Assembly: GCF_914484835.1 (NCBI RefSeq)
Contig: NZ_CAJZAR010000056.1
Span: 177-64,176 of the forward strand
Reading direction: 5' to 3'
DNA length: 64,000 bases
Origin: Paraburkholderia tropica
GTDB taxonomy: Bacteria > Pseudomonadota > Gammaproteobacteria > Burkholderiales > Burkholderiaceae
The translations under genes and the position numbers were made by a program. How positions within the stretch are numbered: position 1 is the stretch's first letter; the number at the start of each line of letters is the position of its first letter. This document shows, piece by piece, positions 55,593 to 64,000 of this stretch. The notes under the pieces are model-generated. The model had not been told where the DNA came from. It ran no database searches and saw only the letters and a program-made list of their open reading frames with translations.

Positions 55593-56609
55593 ATGAACAA
55601 GCTCACTCTCGCCGTCGCCGCCACGCTGATCGGCCTCGCCAGCGCCCCCGCCTGCGCGGGCTGGTCCGGCCACGGCACCGCCTACACGCCGCACGGCACC
55701 TACAGCGGCGCGCACGCCGGCTCGTGCGGCGGCGGGAGCTGCTCGCATGCGGGCGGCGTGGTCGGTCCGTGGGGCGGGCTCGCCACCAACACGGGCACGG
55801 TCACGCGCACCGCGCCGGGCCAGTTCTCGAACAGCGGCACGGCGGTCGGCCCGAACGGCCGGTCGGTGCAGCACTCGGGCGACACGAGCTGCGCGGGCGG
55901 CACCTGCTCGCACACCGGCTCGATGACCGGCGAGGACGGCCGCAGCGCCTCGACCTCGGGCAGCGTAACGCGCACGGCGCCGGGCCAGTATTCGTCGACG
56001 GGGACCGTGACGGCCGCGAACGGCAACAGCGTGAGCCACAACGCCTCGACGAGCTGCGCGGGCAATACCTGCTCGCGTTCGGGCACGGCGACCGGCTCGA
56101 ACGGCGACAGCGTCACGCATTCGGGCAGCGCCACACGCGTCGCGCCCGGCGTCGTGACCACCTCGGGCGGCAGCACGGTCGTCCACGGCGGCACGGTAAG
56201 CACGGGCGGCACGACGGTCGTGCATGGCAGCACGGTGGCGGTCGGCGCAACGGTGGCCGTGGTCCCCGCACCCGCGCCGGTTCCTGTCGTCGTGCCCGCG
56301 CCGGTCGTCGTGACGCCGCCGCCCCCGCCGCCGGGCGCCACGGTCTACGTCGCGCCCGCTCCGGTACCCGCGCCGAAGACCGTCTATGTCGCGCCGCCGC
56401 CGCCGAAAACCGTCTACGTCGCGCCGCCCGCGCCGAAGGTCGTGTACGTCGCGCCGCCGCCGCCCAAGGTCGTCTACGTGGCGCGTCCGTTGCCGCGCGC
56501 GGTCTATGTCGCGCCGCGTCCGGTCTACGTCGCGCCCGCGCCGCGCGCCGCCATCTGGGTCCCCGCACATTGGGCCCGCGGCGTCTGGGTGCCCGCGCAC
56601 TGGGCTTAA
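55593..56609 (+). CDS. Secreted repeat-rich protein with YVAPPP repeats (338 aa)
   Basis: The signal peptide is about residues 1-22 (LTLAVAATLIGLASAPACAG). It is followed by roughly three copies of a 55-residue Gly/Ser/Thr repeat, each with a CAGGTCS-like cysteine pair and a TRTAPGQ(F/Y)S turn. A Thr/Val section leads to about eight short repeats of the form (K)(T/V)VYVAPPP. The end WVPAHWARGVWVPAHWA resembles the YXWGxW-type repeat of envelope proteins. No enzyme domain. Cysteine pairs suggest disulfide-stabilised loops. Probably a periplasmic or outer-membrane surface protein, of unknown role. Confidence 0.8.
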   Translation: MNKLTLAVAATLIGLASAPACAGWSGHGTAYTPHGTYSGAHAGSCGGGSCSHAGGVVGPWGGLATNTGTVTRTAPGQFSNSGTAVGPNGRSVQHSGDTSCAGGTCSHTGSMTGEDGRSASTSGSVTRTAPGQYSSTGTVTAANGNSVSHNASTSCAGNTCSRSGTATGSNGDSVTHSGSATRVAPGVVTTSGGSTVVHGGTVSTGGTTVVHGSTVAVGATVAVVPAPAPVPVVVPAPVVVTPPPPPPGATVYVAPAPVPAPKTVYVAPPPPKTVYVAPPAPKVVYVAPPPPKVVYVARPLPRAVYVAPRPVYVAPAPRAAIWVPAHWARGVWVPAHWA

Positions 56610-56700
56610 GTCCTTAATCCGCCGACGTTTTCAATCGATTTCCCCACACCGCGTTTCAACCTCGCCGGCGCGCCGCGTCGGCTACCTCACGGAGTTCAGC

Positions 56701-57021
56701 ATGAAGAAGATGATTGCCGCCCTGGTTTTGTGTATCGTTTCAGCAGCGGTCAGCGTGCCGGCCACGGCCCTCGCGCAAGCAACGGCCACGCCGCCGGGCG
56801 CGACCAACAACGGACGGCTCGAACGCGCGATGGCGCAGTTGCCCACGCGTTTCGCCCACGCGAACACGAGCGGCGACGGCAAGCTCACGCGCGCCCAGGC
56901 GCAAAGCGGCATGCCGATGGTCGCGCAGCACTTCGACGAAATCGACGCGCAGCACAACGGCTACGTCACGCTCGCGCAGATCGAGGATTTCATGCGCGAA
57001 CGCGCGGCGGCGGTCCGCTGA
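56701..57021 (+). CDS. Small secreted EF-hand protein (106 aa)
   Basis: The signal peptide is residues 1-26 (MIAALVLCIVSAAVSVPATA, then LAQA). Two EF-hand-like loops follow: ANTSGDGKLTRAQA (about 54-67; canonical Asp at position 1 is replaced by Asn, but SGDGKL is good) and IDAQHNGYVTLAQIED (about 83-98). This makes a periplasmic calcium-binding candidate. It lies 38 bp upstream of the OmpR-like regulator gene on the same strand, so it may be in the same transcript and contribute to sensing. The start at 56701 is where the signal peptide begins. Confidence 0.8.
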   Translation: MKKMIAALVLCIVSAAVSVPATALAQATATPPGATNNGRLERAMAQLPTRFAHANTSGDGKLTRAQAQSGMPMVAQHFDEIDAQHNGYVTLAQIEDFMRERAAAVR

Positions 57022-57058
57022 CGCGCCCCACAATCTCTACCCCCGCCGGAGGCGGCCG

Positions 57059-57772
57059 ATGGAGCAGGCAAACCGGATCATCGTGCTCGACGACGAAGCC
57101 GAGCTGCGCAACATGCTGCAGCGCTTCCTGAGCGGACATGGCTTCGAGGTGCGCGCCGTCGCCGACGGCAAGCGCCTCGACCGCCTGCTGCAACGCGAGC
57201 CCTACGACCTGCTCGTGCTCGACCTGATGATGGAGCCGGAAGACGGCCTGAGCGTCTGCCGCCGTCTGCGCGCCGAAGGCCACACCTTGCCGATCCTGAT
57301 GCTCACCGCGAAAGGCGACGCCGCCGACAAGGTCATCGGCCTCGAAACGGGCGCCGACGACTATCTCGCCAAACCCTTTCTGCCCGACGAACTCGTCGCG
57401 CGCGTGAAGGCGCTGCTGCGCCGCCAGAAGATGGCGTCGGGCGAGCCCACGGTCACCACGCAGCGGCTGCGTTTCGGCGACTTCACGTTCGACGTGGGCC
57501 AGCAGACGCTCATGCGCGACGGCGTGCCGATCGAAGTTCACTCTGCGCAGATGCTGTTGCTGCACGCGCTAGGCTCGTCGCCGAATCGCGCCGTGAGCCG
57601 CGAAAACCTGCTCGCGCGCGCCCGCGGACGCGATCACAACGCGCTCGACCGCAGCGTCGACGTGCAGATCCTGCGGCTGCGCCAGATCGTCGAGGACGAT
57701 CCTGCCAAGCCGCGTTTCATCAAGACCGTGTGGGGCATCGGCTATATGCTGGTGGCCGGCGTCGACACCTGA
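57059..57772 (+). CDS. OmpR/PhoB-family response regulator (237 aa)
   Basis: A receiver domain (about 6-120: IIVLDDEAELRNMLQRFL, phosphoacceptor D55 in LVLDLMMEPEDG, MLTAKG and YLAKPF with the conserved Thr and Lys) is followed by a winged-helix domain (about 140-232). The latter has RFGDFTFDVGQQTL, ENLLARARGRDHNALDRSVD, VQILRLRQIVEDDP and FIKTVWGIGYML. GGAGG precedes the ATG. The histidine kinase gene starts 10 bp after its stop. The NALDRSVDVQI recognition helix is typical of OmpR orthologues. Full OmpR identity (porin control) is plausible but not certain. Confidence 0.92.
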   Translation: MEQANRIIVLDDEAELRNMLQRFLSGHGFEVRAVADGKRLDRLLQREPYDLLVLDLMMEPEDGLSVCRRLRAEGHTLPILMLTAKGDAADKVIGLETGADDYLAKPFLPDELVARVKALLRRQKMASGEPTVTTQRLRFGDFTFDVGQQTLMRDGVPIEVHSAQMLLLHALGSSPNRAVSRENLLARARGRDHNALDRSVDVQILRLRQIVEDDPAKPRFIKTVWGIGYMLVAGVDT

Positions 57773-57782
57773 CGCGCCGCGC

Positions 57783-59150
57783 ATGCGTGCTCCCGTCCAA
57801 CGTCGGCGCTGGCTGCCGCGCTCGCTGCTCTCACGCAACATCGTGCTGCTGGTGGTGCTCGTCGCGCTCACGCAGGCGTGTTCGCTGAGCGCGCTGCTCC
57901 ACTTCGTGCAGCGCCCGCGCATCGAGCGCGCGTCGATCATTTTCGCGGACTATGTGCGCCTGCTCGACAGCCTGCTCGCCGCCATGCCGCCCGACGAAGG
58001 CCGCGCGGCCGCCGCGCGCATGAACGCGCATCGCAGCGCGCCCGCCGCAAGCACGGCGATGCCCGCGATCAATCCGCTGCGCTTTTTCAAAACGTGGCAG
58101 CGCGACGTGTTTATCCGCGCGCTCACGCGCGATCTGCCCGCCGACATGCCCGTGCGCTGGGAAACCACGGACGAAGAACGCCTCTGGATACGCCTGCACG
58201 CGGCGGGCGAACCGGTCTGGATCGCGCTGCCGATGACCGCCGACGCGCAGGCGAGCGGCATTACCACGGCGGTCATTCTCTCGATTGGCCTCGCGCTGCT
58301 CGCGGGCTTGACGGGCTGGCTGATCCAGCTGCACCTGAACCGGCCGCTCGCCGATCTCGCCGACGCGGCCCGGCGCGTGAGCGCCGGCGACGCGCCCGCG
58401 CCGCTGCCGACCGACGGCCCCACCGAAATCGCCGAAGTCAGCCGCGCCTTCAATCAGATGACCGACGCGCTCAAGCAGGCGGAAGCCACGCGCGCGCTGA
58501 TGCTCGCGGGCGTCTCGCACGACATCCGCACGCCGCTCACGAAGCTGCGGCTCGCGATTGCGATGGCCTTGCCGCGCGGCACCAACGACAGCCTCGTGGC
58601 GTCGTCAGAAGGCTATCTCGACCATATCGACACGATCCTCCAGCAGTTCATGGACTACGCGGGCAGCGGCGAGCGCGAGGCGCCGCAAACGGGCGATCTC
58701 AACGCGCTCGCGGGCCAGCTCGTCGCCGACTTCACGGGGCTCGGGCACGAATTCGATTTCGAGGAAGGCGCGTTGCCGCCGTTCGCGTTCCGCCCCGTCG
58801 CCGTCATGCGCGTGCTGATGAACCTGATGCAGAACGCGGTGGTCTATGGGCGCGTGGGTCTGCTCGTGCGCACCTGGCGCGACGGCAACGACGCCTGCGT
58901 GACGATCGGCGATCGCGGCAACAGCATTCGCGCGGCCGATCTCGAACGCCTCAAATTGCCGTTCAGCCGGGGCGACAACGCCCGTACGCATTCGGGCGGC
59001 ACCGGCCTCGGGCTCGCGATCGTCGAACGCATCGCGCGTCTGCACGGCGGTTCGCTAACCTTTCACGATCGCGCGGGCGGCGGCCTCGAAGCCGTCGTGC
59101 GGCTGCCGCTGAACCCTCAGACGAATCCCCTCCCCGCCGTGCGCGGCTGA
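57783..59150 (+). CDS. EnvZ-like sensor histidine kinase (455 aa)
   Basis: TM1 (about 15-42, LLSRNIVLLVVLVALTQACS), a periplasmic sensor of about 115 residues, TM2 (about 160-180, TTAVILSIGLALLAGLTG), HAMP (RPLADLADAARRVSAGD), HisKA with H246 in GVSHDIRTPLTKLR, and HATPase with NLMQNAVVYG, DRGNSI and GTGLGLAIVERI. The H-box SHDIRTPL and the overall length match EnvZ. It pairs with the regulator 10 bp upstream; the small EF-hand protein precedes both. The stimulus is unknown, with calcium or osmolarity as candidates by context. Confidence 0.9.
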   Translation: MRAPVQRRRWLPRSLLSRNIVLLVVLVALTQACSLSALLHFVQRPRIERASIIFADYVRLLDSLLAAMPPDEGRAAAARMNAHRSAPAASTAMPAINPLRFFKTWQRDVFIRALTRDLPADMPVRWETTDEERLWIRLHAAGEPVWIALPMTADAQASGITTAVILSIGLALLAGLTGWLIQLHLNRPLADLADAARRVSAGDAPAPLPTDGPTEIAEVSRAFNQMTDALKQAEATRALMLAGVSHDIRTPLTKLRLAIAMALPRGTNDSLVASSEGYLDHIDTILQQFMDYAGSGEREAPQTGDLNALAGQLVADFTGLGHEFDFEEGALPPFAFRPVAVMRVLMNLMQNAVVYGRVGLLVRTWRDGNDACVTIGDRGNSIRAADLERLKLPFSRGDNARTHSGGTGLGLAIVERIARLHGGSLTFHDRAGGGLEAVVRLPLNPQTNPLPAVRG

Positions 59151-59398
59151 CCCTCGCGGGTGACATAGATCGACATAATTTGCGCGTGGCGTCCGCACGC
59201 GCCTTTGCCCATACTTGCACCTGTGCACTGAAGGACGCATCGAACCGCAAGACACGCAACACACCGCGCGCGGAACACGATGCCCTGCCAGCGCTACCGA
59301 AGCATTTCCCGAAGTATCTCCGATAGTTCGCCATCCTGATCAAATTCGCGAGTATCGGACCTCTCACGCAATGAAGCACTCAGGCAACGGACATCGAT

Positions 59399-60160
59399 AT
59401 GAGCACCCTCTTTATCTCCCTCGTCAACAAGACCAAGCGCCTCGCGGGCGCCGTGCTGCTCGCCGGCTCGCTGTTCGCCTCGGGCTGCGCCTCGGCGGCT
59501 ACGGCATTGCAGGCAGCGGGGCCGCTGCCGCAAGTGCATGCGGATGTGATCTACGTCTCGGCGTTCGAGATTTCGCCCGATCTCGTGAAGCTCGACGGCG
59601 GCATGGCGCAGAAGCTCAAGTCGATGGCGAGCGGCGAATCGTCGGCGCAAGCGCAGCAACAGACGGCGCTCGAAGCACGCGAAGCGCTCGCTGACGAAAT
59701 CGTCGCCGAGCTGCGCAAAGAAGGCTTGAACGCCGTGCGCGTCGATGGCCCGGTGCCCGCCGGACGCAACGCGATCGTCGTGGAAGGCCGCATCGACACC
59801 ATCGACGCGGGCAGCCGTCGCCGCCGTGTGTTGATCGGCCTCGGCGCGGGCAAGAGCGAAGTCGGCGCCACGATCGCGCTCTCGTTCGTGCCGGCCAACG
59901 GCGCGCCGCAAGCGCTCACGACGTTCGAAGCGAAGGCCGACAGCGGCCATATGCCTGGCGTCGCCGAAACGGCGGGCGTGGGCGCGGCCGCAGGCCATGT
60001 GGCGGTCTCGGCGGCGGCAGCCGGCGGCTTGCACGGCGCGTCGGAAGCCAGGCACGACACCGTGACCTCGGACGCCGACAAGCTTGCACGTTCGATCGCG
60101 AAGCAACTGGGTCAGGCCGCGCAGGAGAATGGGTGGATGCCGGTTAGCAAGGCAAGCTGA
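59399..60160 (+). CDS. DUF4410-type lipoprotein (253 aa)
   Basis: A lipoprotein signal (LAGAVLLAGSLFASGC, Cys at about residue 30) is followed by a domain resembling DUF4410. It has VIYVSAFEISPDLVKLDGG, ADEIVAELRKEGLNAVRVDG and VVEGRIDTIDAGSRRRRVLIG. A C-terminal Ala/Gly-rich segment (GVGAAAGHVAVSAAAAGG) precedes the end. DUF4410 lipoproteins occur in many proteobacteria with unknown role. It is monocistronic with its own terminator. The long 248-bp leader before it holds no visible gene. Confidence 0.78.
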   Translation: MSTLFISLVNKTKRLAGAVLLAGSLFASGCASAATALQAAGPLPQVHADVIYVSAFEISPDLVKLDGGMAQKLKSMASGESSAQAQQQTALEAREALADEIVAELRKEGLNAVRVDGPVPAGRNAIVVEGRIDTIDAGSRRRRVLIGLGAGKSEVGATIALSFVPANGAPQALTTFEAKADSGHMPGVAETAGVGAAAGHVAVSAAAAGGLHGASEARHDTVTSDADKLARSIAKQLGQAAQENGWMPVSKAS

Positions 60161-60171
60161 ACACGTCGGTG

Positions 60172-60210
60172 AAAAAAAAAGACGGCGGCGCTTTGATGCG
60201 CCGCCGTTTT
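60172..60210. terminator. Bidirectional terminator between the lipoprotein and dld
   Basis: A 10-bp stem ACGGCGGCGC / GCGCCGCCGT with a 6-base loop has T residues on the plus side and a run of nine A on the other. It can terminate both convergent genes. Confidence 0.9.
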
Positions 60211-60213
60211 GGC

Positions 60214-61962
60214 TTATTCAGCCTGCTCGCGATAATGCGCGAATTTCGACGTCTGCCCAATGCCGGGATTGAAGCAGTTGCACGGATCGAGTGCTTCGTA
60301 AAACGCCTTGAGCGCGGGCTTCGCGTGATAAAGATGCCCGACGTTGTGCTCCGCCGGATATTCAGCGCCGCGTTTGTCGAGCAGTTTCCACATCTCATGT
60401 TCGAGCGCGAGGCAGTCGTTACCTTTGCGCACGATATAGTCCTGATGGAACACGTGGCAGAGAAAATGCCCGTAATACAGCTTGATGGCGATAGGCTTCT
60501 CGACGTTCGGGGGCAATGTCTCGAACCAGTCGCGATCGTTACGGCGCAAGGCAATATCGAGCGCGACGATATCCTCGACCTCCTCGCCATGCACCGCGCG
60601 ATAACGCACGGCCGCGCCCGCCGCCGCAAAACGATGCAGAAACGCCTTGCTGCCTTCTTCATCGGTGCATTCGAAGAAATCACCGCTCATGTCCGCGAAA
60701 TAGCGCTGCAAATACGCGCGCGTTTCATCGACGGTGTCGGCCGACACCTTCAGCATCAAATGATGCTCGTAACGCTGGCGATAGTCCTTGAGGCGCGCGG
60801 GCAGATGGCTCGGAAACAGGCGGCTCAGCGCCTGCATCACGCGGTCGGTGAAATGCGCGGGCAGAAAGCCGAGCCGCTCGAAGAACGCATCGCAACGGCT
60901 CTTGAACGCGAACAGCCCCGGCAAGCGCTGCGTGCCGAGATGCTGGATCATGAGGAACATATCTTTGCCGTAACGCTCGGCGATATCGAAAGCGTCTCGA
61001 TGCAGATACTCGCCTGCAATCGGCAGATTCGACAATTCCGTGAGCAGATAACGGCGCACATCGGTCAGTTCGGACGTTGCATTGGTGCCGATATAAAACA
61101 CCTTCGCGCCCTTCTCGATGGGAAATGTGTCGAGGCGCACCGCGAACACCATGACCTTGCCCGCCGATCCCGACGCTTCATGCAAGCGCAGCGGATCGGC
61201 GTTATAGCGCGCAGGCGTATCGGCGTTCACGTCGCGCACGTGTTCGGCGTAGTGGCGGTCCGAGGCCGCGCCCGCGTCGTGGCGAATATCGGCTTCGGGC
61301 AGGTCGCCGCGATCGAGACGCGCGAGGATCTGCTCCGGCGTGTCGCCCAGCGCGATACCCAGATGGTTCACGAGGCTCAGCCTGCCTTGCGCGTCCACCT
61401 GCGCATACACGCTCATTTCCGTGTACGCGGGACCGCGCCGCACCAGCGAGCCGCCTGAGTTGTTGCAAACGCCGCCCATCACCGAAGCGCCGATGCACGA
61501 CGAGCCGATCACCGAATGCGGCTCGCGGCCGAGCGGCTTGAGCGTCTGTTCGAGTTGATCGAGCGTCGAGCCAGGCAGGCAAACGACCTGCTTGCCGCCG
61601 TCGATCACATAAACCTTGCGCATACGCGTCATGCTGACGATCACGACATCGCGATCGTAGTCGTCGCCGTCGGGCGTCGAGCCGCCCGTCAAGCCGGTAT
61701 TCGATGCCTGCGAAATCACGATCGCATTCGCGGCTACACAGGCTTGCAGCACCTGCCATTGCTCGACGAGCGAGCCGGGCCGCACCACCGCCGCCACCTT
61801 GCCCTGGCCGAAGCGGAATCCCGTGCGATAGCGGCGCGTGGCTTCGTCGCCGGTCAGCACAGCGTCGCGGCCAACGAGCGATTGCAGTGCGGCGATCAGC
61901 GCGGGACGGCCTGCTGCGCGCGGCGCGTGGGACGAGACCGGGGACGGAGAAACGGTGGACAT
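60214..61962 (-). CDS. dld: Quinone-dependent D-lactate dehydrogenase (582 aa)
   Basis: A membrane-associated FAD enzyme oxidising D-lactate to pyruvate and passing electrons to quinone. The FAD-binding PP-loop region is visible (VLQACVAANAIVISQASNTG, LTGGSTPDGDDYDRDVVIVS, SSCIGASVMGGVCNNSGGSL). A large Dld-specific membrane-binding domain follows (YIGTNATSELTDVRRYLLTE, HLMLKVSADTVDE), then the C-terminal YPAEHNVGHLYHAKPALKAF and ACNCFNPGIG-like end. Length fits E. coli Dld (571). The ATG at 61962 is preceded by AGGAG. It lies downstream of a LysR gene on the same strand. Confidence 0.93.
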   Translation of the reverse strand: MSTVSPSPVSSHAPRAAGRPALIAALQSLVGRDAVLTGDEATRRYRTGFRFGQGKVAAVVRPGSLVEQWQVLQACVAANAIVISQASNTGLTGGSTPDGDDYDRDVVIVSMTRMRKVYVIDGGKQVVCLPGSTLDQLEQTLKPLGREPHSVIGSSCIGASVMGGVCNNSGGSLVRRGPAYTEMSVYAQVDAQGRLSLVNHLGIALGDTPEQILARLDRGDLPEADIRHDAGAASDRHYAEHVRDVNADTPARYNADPLRLHEASGSAGKVMVFAVRLDTFPIEKGAKVFYIGTNATSELTDVRRYLLTELSNLPIAGEYLHRDAFDIAERYGKDMFLMIQHLGTQRLPGLFAFKSRCDAFFERLGFLPAHFTDRVMQALSRLFPSHLPARLKDYRQRYEHHLMLKVSADTVDETRAYLQRYFADMSGDFFECTDEEGSKAFLHRFAAAGAAVRYRAVHGEEVEDIVALDIALRRNDRDWFETLPPNVEKPIAIKLYYGHFLCHVFHQDYIVRKGNDCLALEHEMWKLLDKRGAEYPAEHNVGHLYHAKPALKAFYEALDPCNCFNPGIGQTSKFAHYREQAE

Positions 61963-62109
61963 GCGAAAAACTCCTGGATCGAAGGGCGAAAACACACTCG
62001 ACATGGGGCTTTCGCAACGCTTGCAAGAATAAGGGCGCGCGCCACCGCCGTCCAATATCGGAAGCCCACTCGATCAAGACGAAAAAGATATAGATCGGTT
62101 TGCGACGCT

Positions 62110-63000
62110 TCAGGCCTGGCGCGACGCCTCGCGCACGATGCGCACGAAGTTCTGCACGGTGGGCGCCTTCTCGCGCGGCCGATAGACGAGCGCGATGGTC
62201 GTATGCAGCGAGCCGCCCTTGAGCGCGTGATAGGTCACGCCCTTCGCCTGGATCTGCCGCATCGAGGACGGAATCAGCGTGACGCCGAAGCCCGCCGCCG
62301 CCATGTTCACGGTCGAGGAAATCTGCGGGGACTCCATGCTGATGACCGGATTGAAACCCGCCGCGTGACACGCGCTGATGATCGAATCGTAGAGATCGGG
62401 GCCGATGGGACGTGGAAACAGAATGAGCGGATCGCCTGCGAGATCGGCCAGATCGATGCTGCGGCGGCGCGCGTAACGGTGGCGCGGCGGCAGCACGGCG
62501 AGCACGTCTTCTTCGACCAGCGTCTGCGTGGCGAGGCCGCGGCAGTCGAGCGGCAGGCGGACAAAAGCCGCGTCCACTTTCGCGTCGTTCACGCGTTCGA
62601 GCAGCACGGAACTATTGCTTTCTTCGCAGCCGATCGTCACGCCGGGCCACGCGCTGCGAAAGCGCTGCAACACCGTCGCCACCAACGGATGAAACACCGT
62701 CGAACCCGCGAATCCCAGGATCAGCCGACCGCTTTCGCCGCGCCCGGCGTTCTGCGCCTCGGCGAGCGCGAGGTCCGCGTCTTCGACGATCCGTTGCGAG
62801 CGCACGCGAAACAGCCGCCCCGCTTCGGTCAATTCCACGCGCCGCGAATGGCGAATAAACAGCCGCGTGCCGAGTTCCTTTTCCAGCTTGAGGATTTGCT
62901 GGCTCAACGGCGGCTGGGCGATGCCGAGCGCGTTCGCGGCCTCGCTGAAGTGCAGATGCTCGGCGACCGCGAGAAAATAGCGTAGCTGACGCAGTTCCAT
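62110..63000 (-). CDS. LysR-family regulator (296 aa)
   Basis: N-terminal helix-turn-helix LHFSEAANALGIAQPPLSQQ followed by ILKLEKELGTRLFIRHSRRV. The effector domain (about 90-290) contains ESGRLILGFAGSTVFHPLVA and ISSTVNMAAAGFGVTLIPSS. The AQPPLSQQI and LFxRxxRRVELTxAG style is that of the BenM/CatM subgroup that responds to organic acids. It is 147 bp upstream of dld in the same orientation, so it is a candidate dld regulator, although LysR targets are usually divergent. Confidence 0.9.
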   Translation of the reverse strand: MELRQLRYFLAVAEHLHFSEAANALGIAQPPLSQQILKLEKELGTRLFIRHSRRVELTEAGRLFRVRSQRIVEDADLALAEAQNAGRGESGRLILGFAGSTVFHPLVATVLQRFRSAWPGVTIGCEESNSSVLLERVNDAKVDAAFVRLPLDCRGLATQTLVEEDVLAVLPPRHRYARRRSIDLADLAGDPLILFPRPIGPDLYDSIISACHAAGFNPVISMESPQISSTVNMAAAGFGVTLIPSSMRQIQAKGVTYHALKGGSLHTTIALVYRPREKAPTVQNFVRIVREASRQA

Positions 63001-63078
63001 ATCTTTTTCGTCTAGATCCGATCCGCGCAGTGTGGATCAGATCGGCGCGCGCGTCCATTACGCCAAATGGCGGATGCC

Positions 63079-64000
63079 TCAGCCGGTGCCCATGCGCGTC
63101 TGGTCGACGAACTGCTCGGTGGCGTCGTCGATCTTGCGGCCCTTGCGTCCGGTCGGGCCATGAATGTAGACGGTTTTCATATCGACGCGCGCCGCGCCGT
63201 TCATGCCGGGCGGCGGCGACATTTCGTATTTCACCTCGCGTTCGTGATCGGCGAGTTGCAGGCGCGGATCGAACACGGAATTGAACTTCCAGAGCATGCG
63301 CACGAAATTGGTCTGACCGCGCACGAGCAGATGCGCGGCCTGCCCCGCCGCGCCGCGCAACGCGGTCCAGCCCAGATGCTTGCGATTGAGCACCTGCTGC
63401 GTGCGCACCAGTTCCGCGTAGAACTCGGGCAGCGGCAGACGCGTCGGCACCACGGCGTGCTGAATGTCGTAGAGCCGATAGTCGAGACTCGTGAGCTGCC
63501 GCGATTCCTGCTGCCAGTTTTCGGTGCCCGGATACGGCGTATTCACGCTGATATTCACGATTTCGGGAATGTCGAGGCACCACTGGCGAATCGTCTCGAA
63601 GCGGTCGTGATCCCAGTCGGGATCGGCGATCAGATTGACGGCCACCGTGATGCCGAGCGAACGCGCGAACTCCAGCGCCTCGAAATTGCGGTCGAGGCTG
63701 ATGCGCTTGCGAAACGCCTTGAGCCCTTCCTCGTCGATCGCTTCGAGGCCGAGAAACATGTACTTGAGACCGAGCGCTTCCCACGCGCGAAACACGTCCT
63801 TGTTGCGCAGCAGCACATCGCCGCGCGTCTCCAGGTAGTAGCGCTTCTTGATGCCGCGCTGGCGGATCGCATCGGCGATCGCCATGCCGTGTTCGGCGTG
63901 CACGAAGGCCACGTCGTCGACGATAAAGACACCCGGCTCGCGCAGCGCCGCGAGTTCTTCCACCACGACTTCGGGGCTGCGCGTGCGATAGCTGCGTCCG
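63079..64000 (-). CDS. hpnR: B12-binding radical SAM protein, C-terminal part; probable hopanoid C-3 methylase
   Basis: The open frame runs off the right edge, so the N-terminal cobalamin domain and the CxxxCxxC cluster are outside the window. Visible parts are a TIM-barrel continuation (RSPEVVVEELAALREPGVFI, VDDVAFVHAEHGMAIADAIR, YYLETRGDVLLRNKDVFRAW, YMFLGLEAIDEEGLKAFRKR). A family-specific tail follows (VNISVNTPYPGTENW, YDIQHAVVPTRLPLPEFYAE, NRKHLGWTALRGAAG). This pattern fits HpnR, which methylates hopanoids at C-3, as I recall that family. Other B12 radical SAM methyltransferases are possible. The gene is convergent with nothing and ends 78 bp before the LysR start. Confidence 0.6.
   Translation of the reverse strand, partial: GRSYRTRSPEVVVEELAALREPGVFIVDDVAFVHAEHGMAIADAIRQRGIKKRYYLETRGDVLLRNKDVFRAWEALGLKYMFLGLEAIDEEGLKAFRKRISLDRNFEALEFARSLGITVAVNLIADPDWDHDRFETIRQWCLDIPEIVNISVNTPYPGTENWQQESRQLTSLDYRLYDIQHAVVPTRLPLPEFYAELVRTQQVLNRKHLGWTALRGAAGQAAHLLVRGQTNFVRMLWKFNSVFDPRLQLADHEREVKYEMSPPPGMNGAARVDMKTVYIHGPTGRKGRKIDDATEQFVDQTRMGTG

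Overview
The window looks like one contiguous chromosomal segment of a Burkholderiaceae bacterium, most likely Paraburkholderia, Caballeronia or Burkholderia sensu lato. The evidence is a very high GC content throughout, a Gram-negative OmpC-like porin of the burkholderial type, a quinone-linked D-lactate dehydrogenase, several LysR and MarR regulators, and a C-terminal fragment resembling the hopanoid C-3 methylase. I saw no rRNA, tRNA, insertion sequence, phage gene or CRISPR array.

Layout. 1-2064: end of a MocR-type regulator and a porin. 2094-13069: a lineage-specific neighbourhood with four DUF1254/DUF1214 proteins. Two are secreted and in tandem (2094-5146). Two lack signal peptides and lie downstream of an MFS transporter and a LysR gene (7761-13069). 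A class I aldolase and a lytic transglycosylase sit between the pairs. 13241-16571: a ProQ/FinO RNA chaperone with long disordered arms, an SDR and an OpgC-like membrane protein. 17078-25085: a coherent operon for aerobic CoA-dependent 2-aminobenzoate (anthranilate) catabolism, namely monooxygenase/reductase, SDR, MarR, enoyl-CoA hydratase, acyl-CoA dehydrogenase, RidA and CoA ligase. 25534-32659: FKBP isomerase, a DUF1269 protein, a CcdA-like and thioredoxin-like divergent pair, a Tat-exported epoxide-hydrolase-like enzyme and a ClpG-like disaggregase. 32939-35760: AI-2E-family permease, SurE and a CBS-BON protein.

35928-41595 is a second aromatic module: an isatin-hydrolase/kynurenine-formamidase-like cyclase, a divergent MarR regulator, and an operon of indolepyruvate oxidoreductase alpha, beta and a thioesterase. 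A nearly identical 37-bp element overlaps the predicted promoters of both the cyclase and the oxidoreductase operon. This suggests one MarR regulon for arylpyruvate/indole-derived compounds, which could feed anthranilate into the first module.

41901-64000: a SYLF lipoprotein, a small membrane protein, a BvgAS-type phosphorelay, a metal-uptake set (DUF2946 protein, TonB receptor, His/Met-rich PepSY protein), a Gly/Tyr/His-rich lipoprotein, an SDR, a fatty-acid hydroxylase, a repeat-rich secreted protein, a small EF-hand protein in front of an OmpR/EnvZ-like pair, a DUF4410 lipoprotein, Dld with a LysR neighbour, and the 3' part of a B12-type radical SAM gene.

Coding density is high and most genes have a purine-rich Shine-Dalgarno. 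Many long antisense open frames are GC-bias shadows and were left out. Product names rest on motif and family recognition by eye. No database search was run.
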